Positions 12,901-19,513 of a DNA stretch of 22,665 nucleotides are shown here, one piece after another; position 1 is the stretch's first letter, and the number at the start of each line of letters is the position of its first letter. The position numbers and the translations under genes are program-made. This DNA is from a virus. The notes below the pieces were generated by a model. The model did not search any database and was not told where the DNA came from. It worked only from the letters and a program-made list of their open reading frames with translations. The stretch spans positions 1 through 22,665 of IMG/VR virus record IMGVR_UViG_3300009415_000006; one strand, written 5' to 3'.

Positions 12901-13176
12901 ATGGTAAATGCAGTCAAAGTCCTAAACCAGCTTACAAACAAATACGAATGGCGCACCTGCCCGGAAAATCAGCCTATTACTGATCCGGATATTATTGCTC
13001 AGTTGGAAAGTTGCCTCACAAACCCACTTAAAAACACTCATCTGATAGAGGGTTGCATAGAATCGGAAAACGGAGAAAGAATTTCAGCATTCACTATCGT
13101 TGACAATGCAGGCGCACCACTATTCGCACCCAAGCCATTAACTGATCTTGGGTTTGTGGAGTGCTGTGATGCCTAA
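12901..13176 (+). CDS. hypothetical virion-region protein
   Basis: This is 91 aa from ATG 12901. A GTG at 12853 would begin inside the hairpin and is rejected. The sequence contains KVLNQLTNKYEWRTCPENQP, ITDPDIIAQLESCLTN and a C-terminal GFVECCDA. Cysteines are paired or near-paired as in its neighbours. It overlaps the next gene by 8 nt. No family recognised. Confidence 0.55.
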   Translation: MVNAVKVLNQLTNKYEWRTCPENQPITDPDIIAQLESCLTNPLKNTHLIEGCIESENGERISAFTIVDNAGAPLFAPKPLTDLGFVECCDA

Positions 13177-14374
13177 AAAAACCTGTATAAAACAGCCTGT
13201 ATATACTCAGCCTCAACAGCCGCGCGGCTTCACCTGGGAAACGTGGGCCCCGGGTGCCGGAGGTAGCAACAGCGCAATAGCTGGCTTCGAACAGGCATGG
13301 AGCGGCCCACCTTTAAACGGTGTACCAACACACGCAAACGGCGCACCAACAACCTCTGGCATCGAAACAGATGTCCGATTTGCGCAAAGCGAACGAGGGC
13401 AAGATGAACACAAGCTCTGCTTTTGGATTTGGAACGACAGCTCAGCGGCGATCGAACTATCCGACTCAGACATGCGCGCCGAATCAGTACGCGTATACGC
13501 AGGCTGCGATTGCTCATACAGATTGGTACACGAACGCTATCAATCCGGGGGTGGGCCATACAATTCACAAGGATCGTTCTTAACCTTGCCAGCCGGTGCA
13601 ATAACCAAACTGACGGTCCTAATCCACGACCCGGGGGCAGATTTCTCTGGCTTTTGGCTACGAGCAAACACGGTCGGCAGCGAAACACTATTCGATCCAG
13701 TTACATTCCAAGAAAAGCCGACTGTCGAATGCGAAATAAAGTGCGCCTGCAAACTAGCGGAAAATCAAACGCTCAAGCCAATCACGCTCCAATGCTTTGA
13801 TTGCAGCAGCGTCAATGCAGCAGTCGCAATTCCAGACCAAGAAATCTGTACGGACATCCGTACTCCCTACGTCAGCAACCGCACAAGCTGGTGGGGCGGC
13901 TGGACAGCGGTGGCCACCGCCAACGTAGCGCGTGAGATTGTTGTCCCGTGGCGTCAAATCGCCACACGCACCAACACAACGGGTAAAACAGTAGACATTC
14001 GCGTCGAAGTGGACTGGGGTGATCACCTCACCTACCTACGCCGCGCCCGCATGTATCTCTGGACAGAATGGCGAGTACTCATCAACGGAACTGTCGTCAT
14101 GACACGTACCTACGACGACTACTTATATATAGACAAGCGCAACGACACGAATCCAGATGTCGTCCGACCACAGCTATACGAGATCCAGCCGATGGGGGTG
14201 TCAATGTACCACCGCTACAATGCCCCAGTCGCAGCCGTCATCTCAGTCGAAGTCCAAAGCCGTTGGCAAGTGGCCGCTGCCCAAACATCTGCCTACGCCC
14301 GCTACATCGGCGGTCTGCGCAGCCAAGCCAGCATCGACCTATTCCTGCAAAATTTAGTAGTCGGGAGGATTTAA
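13169..14374 (+). CDS. large beta-rich virion protein, Cys-containing
   Basis: This is 401 aa from ATG 13169, with GGAG about 9 nt upstream and 8 nt inside the previous gene. The N-terminal half is beta-rich, with ESVRVYAGCDCSYRLVHERY, SFLTLPAGAITKLTVLIHDPG and GFWLRANTVGSE, resembling a jelly-roll or receptor-binding-type fold. A Cys cluster (CEIKCACK...CFDC) separates it from a second beta-rich half (REIVVPWRQIATRTNTTGKTVDIRVEVDWGD split by linkers) ending with a helix. I suspect a tail or capsid surface protein. No diagnostic motif. Its stop shares a base with the next ATG (TAATG). Confidence 0.6.
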   Translation: MPKKTCIKQPVYTQPQQPRGFTWETWAPGAGGSNSAIAGFEQAWSGPPLNGVPTHANGAPTTSGIETDVRFAQSERGQDEHKLCFWIWNDSSAAIELSDSDMRAESVRVYAGCDCSYRLVHERYQSGGGPYNSQGSFLTLPAGAITKLTVLIHDPGADFSGFWLRANTVGSETLFDPVTFQEKPTVECEIKCACKLAENQTLKPITLQCFDCSSVNAAVAIPDQEICTDIRTPYVSNRTSWWGGWTAVATANVAREIVVPWRQIATRTNTTGKTVDIRVEVDWGDHLTYLRRARMYLWTEWRVLINGTVVMTRTYDDYLYIDKRNDTNPDVVRPQLYEIQPMGVSMYHRYNAPVAAVISVEVQSRWQVAAAQTSAYARYIGGLRSQASIDLFLQNLVVGRI

Positions 14375-14754
14375 TGGAACTAACACCATTCGAAGACGGG
14401 GTCAAAGAAATGGTCGCAGACGGTACCATCACACAGGACGAAGCAGACGAACTAATCGCCGTAGCAGAACAAGGGGAAGACTTCGAGCTACCCTATGGCA
14501 AAGAACCCTGGGCAGAGCAGGAAGAAAAGCCAGAACCAGAAATCTTGATCCGTCACCAAGCATTCAACGGCATGGGGCCTGCCATGCTCAAACGCCTAAA
14601 AGAAGCCGACATCCGCTATGTAGAGCAGCTCGCTGAGCTCGGGAAACAAGGCATCAACGACCTTCCCGTTTCAGGCATCGGTCCAGAAAAAGCAGACTCA
14701 TGGTATGCCCAAGCCTGCAAAATAATGGCCAAACATTCTATCGACGATAACTAA
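14374..14754 (+). CDS. helix-hairpin-helix protein
   Basis: This is 126 aa from ATG 14374 (GGGAGG 7 nt upstream). The acidic helical N-terminus (MELTPFEDGVKEMVADGTIT, QDEADELIAVAEQ) is followed by a C-terminal HhH region: GMGPAMLKRLKEADIRYVEQL, then ELGKQGINDLPVSGIGPEKADSWYAQA. The paired GxGP turns are characteristic of sequence-independent DNA-binding HhH repeats. This may be a DNA-contacting virion or packaging factor, or HhH used as a protein interaction module. The end of the gene, including its stop, lies within dyad element D. Confidence 0.68.
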   Translation: MELTPFEDGVKEMVADGTITQDEADELIAVAEQGEDFELPYGKEPWAEQEEKPEPEILIRHQAFNGMGPAMLKRLKEADIRYVEQLAELGKQGINDLPVSGIGPEKADSWYAQACKIMAKHSIDDN

Positions 14755-14769
14755 CCTTATACGCGATAA
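14738..14769 (+). promoter_or_regulatory. 32-bp dyad element D
   Basis: CTATCG-acg-ATAA-ctaacc-TTAT-acg-CGATAA, one arm mismatch. The left half codes for the last residues of the HhH protein and the stop TAA lies in the central spacer. The right end is 15 nt before ATG 14785, next to a truncated GAGGTGAGGTT ribosome site resembling the tail of the hairpin repeats. Confidence 0.78.
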
Positions 14770-14784
14770 AAATGAGGTGAGGTT

Positions 14785-15066
14785 ATGCCAGCAATAATGC
14801 AACCAAGCGTCTGCGCCTACAACGGAATCCACAACGGCAGCCTGCTCCAAGCCATGCCGTTCGACGACCAGCCAGGTGACCCAGCACGACCGGGCATACC
14901 AGTTCAGACAATCCTGAACTATCACACAATACCAGATCCAGAAATAAAGGGCAGCGTCGGCAGCGCTTGCCCAGGCATTCCATACATGGACTGCACAAAC
15001 GGAATCCTATACCACGGTCAACCAGACGGCACACTACGTGCCGCAGATGGCTCAACACCAATATGA
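14785..15066 (+). CDS. small virion-region protein, paralogue of the 8459 N-terminus
   Basis: This is 93 aa with GAGGTGAGG 4-12 nt upstream. LLQAMPFDDQPGDP and CPGIPYMDCTNGILYHGQPD align with QAMPFSYTDPLQPD and CAGVFYCDCTNDVLYVGTKD of the 532-aa protein. It therefore looks like the shared N-terminal module standing alone. Three cysteines are conserved in part. The stop overlaps the next ATG by 4 bp. A capsid- or tail-docking function is inferred from the reuse of the module. Confidence 0.62.
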   Translation: MPAIMQPSVCAYNGIHNGSLLQAMPFDDQPGDPARPGIPVQTILNYHTIPDPEIKGSVGSACPGIPYMDCTNGILYHGQPDGTLRAADGSTPI

Positions 15067-15701
15067 ACCTGCTAAACATTCTGACTGGTTTTCAGCATAT
15101 ACATCAGCAGCTACCATTAATCAATAAGGCTGCGCTGCATCCCGCACCACAGGTCTTCACAGCTACGGCCCCGCTCATCTTCACCCGCGTCGGGCCAATC
15201 GTAGCGGCAAATGGATTCAAGCCAAATCAGCAGTCAACTAAGCGCAATGTAACGTACCGCCAATTTTTTGTTGAATGCTGGGTGAAGCCAGTTGCGCAGG
15301 GCAAACTGTTCGATGGGTATGACAAAGCTATCCCAATTCTGGCAATGCTCTACGATGCCTATGCCCTAAATCCCAATCTGCTTGGCACCGTAACTGGCAT
15401 CGAAAGCATCACAGATACTGGCATCGTAGTCATAAACGAAAACAGCGACATAGCCCACCATGGATTCCGTATGACCGTAACCGTCAAAGCAGCCGGATAC
15501 AAACCATGCAGCGCCGGGCAAGCCTGCTGCGTCAACGTCCCTCAAATGATCTGTATGGATCGAGACTTTACAGACTGCACCGGTTGTGGACACAAACCAG
15601 ATCCAGAAGAGCAAGCTGAGCGACCAGTCCGCACGCAGGCCGAAGCACAGGCAATCTTCGACGACATCTACGGGGCACATGATGACAGTACCAACGCTTG
15701 A
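15063..15701 (+). CDS. probable tail terminator / tail completion protein
   Basis: This is 212 aa from ATG 15063 (ATGA overlap). The pattern of an early helix, a VGPIVAANGF turn, NVTYRQFFVECWVKPVAQGK, a long helix (GYDKAIPILAMLYDAYALNP), a GIESI strand, and a closing HHGFRMTVTVKA strand resembles small tail-terminator proteins of siphophages and myophages. A Cys-rich extension (CSAGQACC...MICMDRDFTDCTGCG) follows and is not a normal part of that family. The position between the head connectors and tail tube agrees. Assignment is by fold-like pattern only. Confidence 0.58.
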   Translation: MNLLNILTGFQHIHQQLPLINKAALHPAPQVFTATAPLIFTRVGPIVAANGFKPNQQSTKRNVTYRQFFVECWVKPVAQGKLFDGYDKAIPILAMLYDAYALNPNLLGTVTGIESITDTGIVVINENSDIAHHGFRMTVTVKAAGYKPCSAGQACCVNVPQMICMDRDFTDCTGCGHKPDPEEQAERPVRTQAEAQAIFDDIYGAHDDSTNA

Positions 15702-16179
15702 AAAATGCACCGACCTGCCATCATGGCCACAAGTAGACGACATATACATAGCACGCGGCAGCACATGGCCAATCACATTCGAGCACCAACTGCCAGACAA
15801 TTGCATCATCGAATCCGCTCGCTTCTCAATCCGGCGCTTCGACCAGGGCCAACTAATGCTCGCCACCAGCAGCATCGACAACTCTGATCAGTGGCAGATT
15901 GAAGACGTAACCACAGCAGCAGGCCAACCGGGCATAAAGCTCACGCTCACCAAAGAGCAAACCGAATGCCTGCCTGAAGGCCGCTGGTGCTACAGCATCG
16001 ACGTCCAGTGCGAAAATGGCGACTGCTACACAATCAAATATGGCCGAGTCACAATCATCGGTCACCAAACTGGGGACTACAACCCCCGCGGGCTATTCAT
16101 CAAATGTGAGCTCAAATCACATTGCAAATGCGAACCAATAACAGATGAGCTAACGTACTCGGTCACGGCTCACAGCTAA
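15679..16179 (+). CDS. phage minor structural protein, Ig-like (BppU-N-like pattern)
   Basis: This is 166 aa from ATG 15679, with a second ATG at 15682, overlapping the previous gene by 23 nt. It carries the common phage pattern DIYIARGSTWPITFEHQLPD, then SARFSIRRFDQG, LTLTKEQTECLPEGRWCYSI and GRVTIIG: a beta-sandwich domain found in baseplate or decoration proteins. Nine cysteines are present, most in the second half (CENGDC, CELKSHCKC), again pointing to disulfides or metal. It ends 1 nt before dyad element E. Confidence 0.6.
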   Translation: MMTVPTLEKCTDLPSWPQVDDIYIARGSTWPITFEHQLPDNCIIESARFSIRRFDQGQLMLATSSIDNSDQWQIEDVTTAAGQPGIKLTLTKEQTECLPEGRWCYSIDVQCENGDCYTIKYGRVTIIGHQTGDYNPRGLFIKCELKSHCKCEPITDELTYSVTAHS

Positions 16180-16180
16180 A

Positions 16181-16212
16181 CTATCGACAATAACGCCATT
16201 TATCACCGATAG
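16181..16212 (+). promoter_or_regulatory. 32-bp dyad element E (consensus copy)
   Basis: CTATCG-aca-ATAA-cgccat-TTAT-cac-CGATAG: both arms perfect. It starts one base after a stop codon and ends 26 nt before the GTG start at 16239. Thymines follow (AGTTTTTT), so as RNA it could also act as a weak terminator. Confidence 0.82.
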
Positions 16213-16238
16213 TTTTTTAAGGACGGGTATTACTTAAA

Positions 16239-16625
16239 GTGAAAATTTTCAACTTAATCTTCAGGGAAAAACCAGCCAACCGCTTCGAGCAGATATTCCT
16301 ATTCATCCTCGCAGCCCTGGCAATCATCCGCCTAGCCGACGACATCACATCGCCTGACCTAGCCGGGCCATTCGACATCTACAAGCGCACCCGCAAAGCA
16401 GTAGACCAATCGCCCGCACCCAACTGGGTCAAAGATGGAATTCGATGCAGATGGTGCGCATCATTCGACCTCGGCCTAATATTCGACCTCGGCCTAATAT
16501 TCGGCCTAATCCTGCCAGCCCGCAACTGGCGCGAAAAGCTATTCACCATGATCGGACTATCCGGGCTCTACAACATCTATTTCCGCTACACCTACGGCTG
16601 GCCCGAACTAATCAAACGCCACTAA
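16239..16625 (+). CDS. small membrane protein, DUF1360-like
   Basis: This is 128 aa from GTG 16239, with AAGGACGGG upstream. There are three hydrophobic stretches: FEQIFLFILAALAIIRLAD near residue 20, FDLGLIF...GLILPA near 80-95, and LFTMIGLSGLYNIYF near 105. A KDGIRCRWCASF segment (CxxC) fits the DUF1360/YjcA-like family pattern of small membrane proteins. An in-frame 18-bp duplication adds an extra FDLGLI. In a phage tail module a membrane protein suggests a lysis, superinfection-exclusion or host-envelope role, but nothing proves one. Confidence 0.6.
   Translation: MKIFNLIFREKPANRFEQIFLFILAALAIIRLADDITSPDLAGPFDIYKRTRKAVDQSPAPNWVKDGIRCRWCASFDLGLIFDLGLIFGLILPARNWREKLFTMIGLSGLYNIYFRYTYGWPELIKRH
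16463..16510 (+). repeat. 18-bp tandem repeats in the membrane protein gene
   Basis: ATTCGACCTCGGCCTAAT occurs at 16463-16480 and 16481-16498, followed by a 12-bp shortened copy. It encodes FDLGLI twice, then FGLI, lengthening a transmembrane segment. Confidence 0.9.
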
Positions 16626-16645
16626 GAAACACCGACCTTTAACAG

Positions 16646-16683
16646 TCCCCTCCCTTATCAGGGGAGGGCTAGGGTGGGGTTAA
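16646..16683 (+). repeat. dispersed hairpin repeat before the 16717 gene
   Basis: CCCCT...AGGGG then AGGGCTAGGGTGGGGTTAAC. It is nearly the same sequence as the copy inside the capsid gene. Here the start codon is 33 nt further on and uses a separate SD (TAGGAGCG). Confidence 0.8.
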
Positions 16684-16716
16684 CATCCCACCAGTCTCAC
16701 GATATAGGAGCGCACC

Positions 16717-17118
16717 ATGCCACCAGCAACACAAGCAGACCAAACCGGCCCCATCTCACACACGCAAAAAATTCGCTACACAGGCACACACTGGATGCCG
16801 CGCCGCTTCGCAGTCTCCAACGACGCAGGCCAAACGCTACGCGACTATGTTTTTGGTGCCACATCAGGCAAACAAGTCCAGTCTGTATCAACCAACGACG
16901 CGCCGCTCTTCCTGAAAGCCAACGCAGATCGCATCACAGGCATTGGGCCCAATGACAAATGGGAAGCAGTAAAAGAAGAAGCGGTTGACGCAGATGAAAT
17001 CTTGGCCGACATCCTCGGCATCGAGCCACCAGCTGCAGAAGAACCAGCACAGCCCGCTGCGCCCACAAAAACAGTACCACCAAAATCAGACACAAAGACC
17101 GATACAAAGCCAAACTAA
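16717..17118 (+). CDS. hypothetical protein with Pro/Ala/Lys tail
   Basis: This is 133 aa with AGGAG 7-11 nt before ATG 16717. A compact beta-rich N-terminal part (IRYTGTHWMPRRFAVSND, LRDYVFGATSGKQVQS) is followed by a helix (DKWEAVKEEAVDADEILADI) and a disordered tail of PPAAEEPAQPA and KSDTKTDTKPN type. Placed just before the tail-tube gene, it could be a tail completion or minor protein. No family recognised. Confidence 0.58.
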   Translation: MPPATQADQTGPISHTQKIRYTGTHWMPRRFAVSNDAGQTLRDYVFGATSGKQVQSVSTNDAPLFLKANADRITGIGPNDKWEAVKEEAVDADEILADILGIEPPAAEEPAQPAAPTKTVPPKSDTKTDTKPN

Positions 17119-17130
17119 GCACAATTAATC

Positions 17131-17158
17131 ACTCCCCACGAGGGAGGTAGGAGGGGCA
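17131..17158 (+). repeat. short dispersed hairpin repeat before ATG 17159
   Basis: CTCCC-cacga-GGGAG followed by GTAGGAGGGGCA and the ATG. The AGGAGGGG is the SD, so this gene too takes its ribosome site from the repeat. Confidence 0.68.
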
Positions 17159-18646
17159 ATGAGCTGCAAAGATTGCGGTGATTTACAAGCCTTAACACAA
17201 GAACAAATCCGGGCCCACATCCAACCTTGTGGGGCAGGGAAAAACAATCCGATCTTCTTCGCTGGCATCGACTACGACGAAGTTCAGATAACTGACTCCA
17301 CAGACTTTCTTTCGGGCACGCGCGAGGCCATCCGCCGCCACGACCCACGCCGAACAGGACAATATTACAAGAAGGGTGAGCGCACCACGCCTCCAGGCGA
17401 TAACACCATCACCGTCGAATTCGCCGAATGCTGTGGCGATATCCCGCGCCACGAGCTGATCAAAGACAGCATGACTCTCTACGAGATGAATGTCTGCTGC
17501 AACACCGATCCAACCGATCTAGTAAATGGCTGGGTAGGCGGAAACCTAACGGTCTACCCAAATATTCGGCTTAGCGAGCGCCGTCGCAACGCGCGTGTCA
17601 GCTTTGGCGACAGCAATGATGTAACGGCAACCTACAGCGGAACGATGGATCAGTCGTACAAAATCGGCGAAATGAAATTCGTCGATATTGCAGACGGCCT
17701 CGGAGCAGACCGCATCCGCGATGCCATCATGATCGGCAACGACTCCTGTGGTGGTGGCGACTGTGGCGAAACAGCCGAAAGCTGCACGGACCGGATCTAT
17801 GCCGTTGACCGCGCAGGTAATTTTATCTGCAAAATAGCCGACAGCCCCGCTGTAATAACGGCTATCCCCGGCATAGTCAGCCCCGTTTCTGTCATCAACG
17901 AAGGTAATTATATTTATGTATTGGACATCGGTGGCAGCTACTTTTTCACAAACCTAGACAGCGCTGGCAAGCCAACTACATGGAACCAATCTGCTGATCC
18001 GGTGGGAACCCATCGTCATTTCATAAATTGTGAACGCGGAGTGATTTCAGTTGGTGACATATCTGGGGACGCAGCTATTTGGAAAATCACCGGGACAGGG
18101 GCCAGACCATCACTTGTCTACAACGCAGATACAAATGCAGGGCTAATCAGAGCTGACTGCTGCGGGAAAACCGTTATATCGGTTGGCTTTAGTGGCCTAA
18201 TTATCACCAGTAACGATTACGGTAGCACATTCGGCCCGGCACCAACCTCACCAACAACCGACACAATCACAGCCATCCATGTCCACGACGAAAACAGTTG
18301 GGATATCGGTACCGCTACTGGAGAGTACTGGTGTACGCGCGACGGTGGCTCCACCTGGCAGCAGACAAATTACGGCGCACCACTGGCAAACATAACCGAT
18401 ATCTGTTATGCCAACAGCGAGGTCGGCATGATCGTCGGCACAGGCGGCCTATACACAACATTCACCGGTGGCGAACTAAACACCTGGGCATCAGACGAGA
18501 GCGCCCGCATTCCGCAGGCAATCAACAGCAACCTGGTCAAATGTCACTGGCCCTGCTGCGGCAACAAGACGTGCCAAGTCAACAATGTCCTAATCGCCGG
18601 ATTCACTGGCGTAACCGGAGAACTCTGGGTAGGACAACCAAGCTAA
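17159..18646 (+). CDS. major tail-tube-like protein fused to an Asp-box beta-propeller
   Basis: This is 495 aa. Residues ~30-200 (NNPIFFAGIDYDEVQITDST, a TITVEFAECCGDI strand, WVGGNLTVYPNIRL, ARVSFGDSNDVTATYSG) fit a tail-tube beta-barrel. The gene sits immediately upstream of the tail chaperone and tape measure, the standard place for this protein. Residues ~205-480 contain repeated four-strand blades with Asp-box signatures (TSNDYGSTF, TRDGGSTW) as in BNR/Ycf48-like propellers. There are 20 Cys, including CC pairs and C-GGGD-C. If correct, every tube ring carries propellers on its outside, which would suit adhesion to glycans. The domain boundary is near residue 200. Confidence 0.68.
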   Translation: MSCKDCGDLQALTQEQIRAHIQPCGAGKNNPIFFAGIDYDEVQITDSTDFLSGTREAIRRHDPRRTGQYYKKGERTTPPGDNTITVEFAECCGDIPRHELIKDSMTLYEMNVCCNTDPTDLVNGWVGGNLTVYPNIRLSERRRNARVSFGDSNDVTATYSGTMDQSYKIGEMKFVDIADGLGADRIRDAIMIGNDSCGGGDCGETAESCTDRIYAVDRAGNFICKIADSPAVITAIPGIVSPVSVINEGNYIYVLDIGGSYFFTNLDSAGKPTTWNQSADPVGTHRHFINCERGVISVGDISGDAAIWKITGTGARPSLVYNADTNAGLIRADCCGKTVISVGFSGLIITSNDYGSTFGPAPTSPTTDTITAIHVHDENSWDIGTATGEYWCTRDGGSTWQQTNYGAPLANITDICYANSEVGMIVGTGGLYTTFTGGELNTWASDESARIPQAINSNLVKCHWPCCGNKTCQVNNVLIAGFTGVTGELWVGQPS

Positions 18647-18677
18647 AACCAACAAACAAAAAGGACGGGTATCCCAA

Positions 18678-19409
18678 ATGAACAACTTAACTTTCACATT
18701 CCGATCAGGCTACACAATCAAGCGCAATCCCCGCTACCACCGCATGACGCTCTTCGCCGTCATGCAGGCCTGGGAGGACAACCCAAAAAATGCACTACCG
18801 GGGCCTCCCACCAAAACACACACGCAGCCCAACGGCGAAACGCGCGACATAGTCCTAGAGGACAGCCAAGTCTATCTGGCATCCATCGGTCTACACAACC
18901 GAAAGCGCCAACGAGCAGAAGAACGATACAAAATACGATTAGGCTTCGACAAGAACAGCATCGATCACAAACTCGTCGCAGATCACAATGCCGAAATGGA
19001 AGCGCTAGAAATTCCAACCCTCGACAACGACGTCGAACAATATCTAATGCTTGTCAGCGAGCCAGCAGTCACCGGCCCCCTGATCGGTAAAAACGGCAAA
19101 CCTGAGAAAGACAAAGCCGGCAACGAGATTATCGGAGTCGTTCAACAATCCGAAATACAGGATCTCTTTGACTGGCTCGACAACAGCACCGGCAACCAGT
19201 CCGCAGTAATGCAACGCCACCTGCCCCAAGCGAGGGCCACCTTTCCACCAAATAACGTGGAAGGGCAGCAGCATCTGGGATCTACCAACCAGCAGCCGCA
19301 AGGCCAGCAAATCCCCATCACTCAGCCAACCAACGGAACTGACGGAGATGGAAGCGGCCAACCACTTCCAACTGTCACCAACCTGGTCGGTAATGAGTGG
19401 TCAGGATAG
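18678..19409 (+). CDS. tail assembly chaperone-like protein
   Basis: This is 243 aa with AAGGACGGG upstream of ATG 18678. The N-terminal part (LTFTFRSGYTIKRNPRYHRM, VMQAWEDNPKNALP) and a helical middle resemble tail assembly chaperones. The C-terminal ~55 residues are Gln/Pro/Asn/Gly-rich and probably disordered. Context is decisive: it lies between the tube protein and the tape measure protein, where chaperones that coat the tape measure are always encoded. A second short ORF overlaps its 3' end in the +1 frame, recalling the G/GT pair of lambda. Confidence 0.65.
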   Translation: MNNLTFTFRSGYTIKRNPRYHRMTLFAVMQAWEDNPKNALPGPPTKTHTQPNGETRDIVLEDSQVYLASIGLHNRKRQRAEERYKIRLGFDKNSIDHKLVADHNAEMEALEIPTLDNDVEQYLMLVSEPAVTGPLIGKNGKPEKDKAGNEIIGVVQQSEIQDLFDWLDNSTGNQSAVMQRHLPQARATFPPNNVEGQQHLGSTNQQPQGQQIPITQPTNGTDGDGSGQPLPTVTNLVGNEWSG

Positions 19410-19500
19410 GGCGCACTGGTACGCCGCATACGAGGCAGTCACACAGCGAGACGCTGTGATTGCATGGGATACCCGTCCCAGAAAGAAAGGCGAGGACTAG
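19393..19500 (+). CDS. 35-aa second chaperone ORF (GT-like), overlapping
   Basis: ATG 19393 lies within the last codons of the chaperone gene, in the +1 frame, and that frame is open well upstream, so a frameshifted fusion is also possible. The peptide MSGQDRAHWYAAYEAVTQRD... has the aromatic/Ala helix typical of lambda GT-type tails. The stop TAG is the exact centre of the following palindromic terminator. No classic -1 slippery heptamer is visible. Reinitiation at ATG is the simpler expression route. Confidence 0.5.
   Translation: MSGQDRAHWYAAYEAVTQRDAVIAWDTRPRKKGED
19442..19458 (+). other. short perfect hairpin inside the GT-like ORF
   Basis: CACAGCG-aga-CGCTGTG, seven base pairs with a 3-nt loop, 33 nt after the chaperone stop. 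It is too far from the overlap to be a standard frameshift stimulator but may modulate reinitiation. Confidence 0.5.
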
Positions 19501-19513
19501 TCCTCGCCTTTCT
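19484..19513. terminator. 30-bp perfect palindrome, bidirectional terminator
   Basis: AGAAAGGCGAGGACT and its exact complement meet at 19498/19499, ending in CCTTTCT on the + strand and the same on the minus strand. It should stop + strand transcription after the chaperone and minus-strand transcription from the HNH-like cassette. Confidence 0.75.

Noticed and set aside
13230-13688. 152-aa Arg-rich minus-strand ORF
   Set aside because: Arg/Leu/Cys-rich shadow of the 401-aa virion gene.
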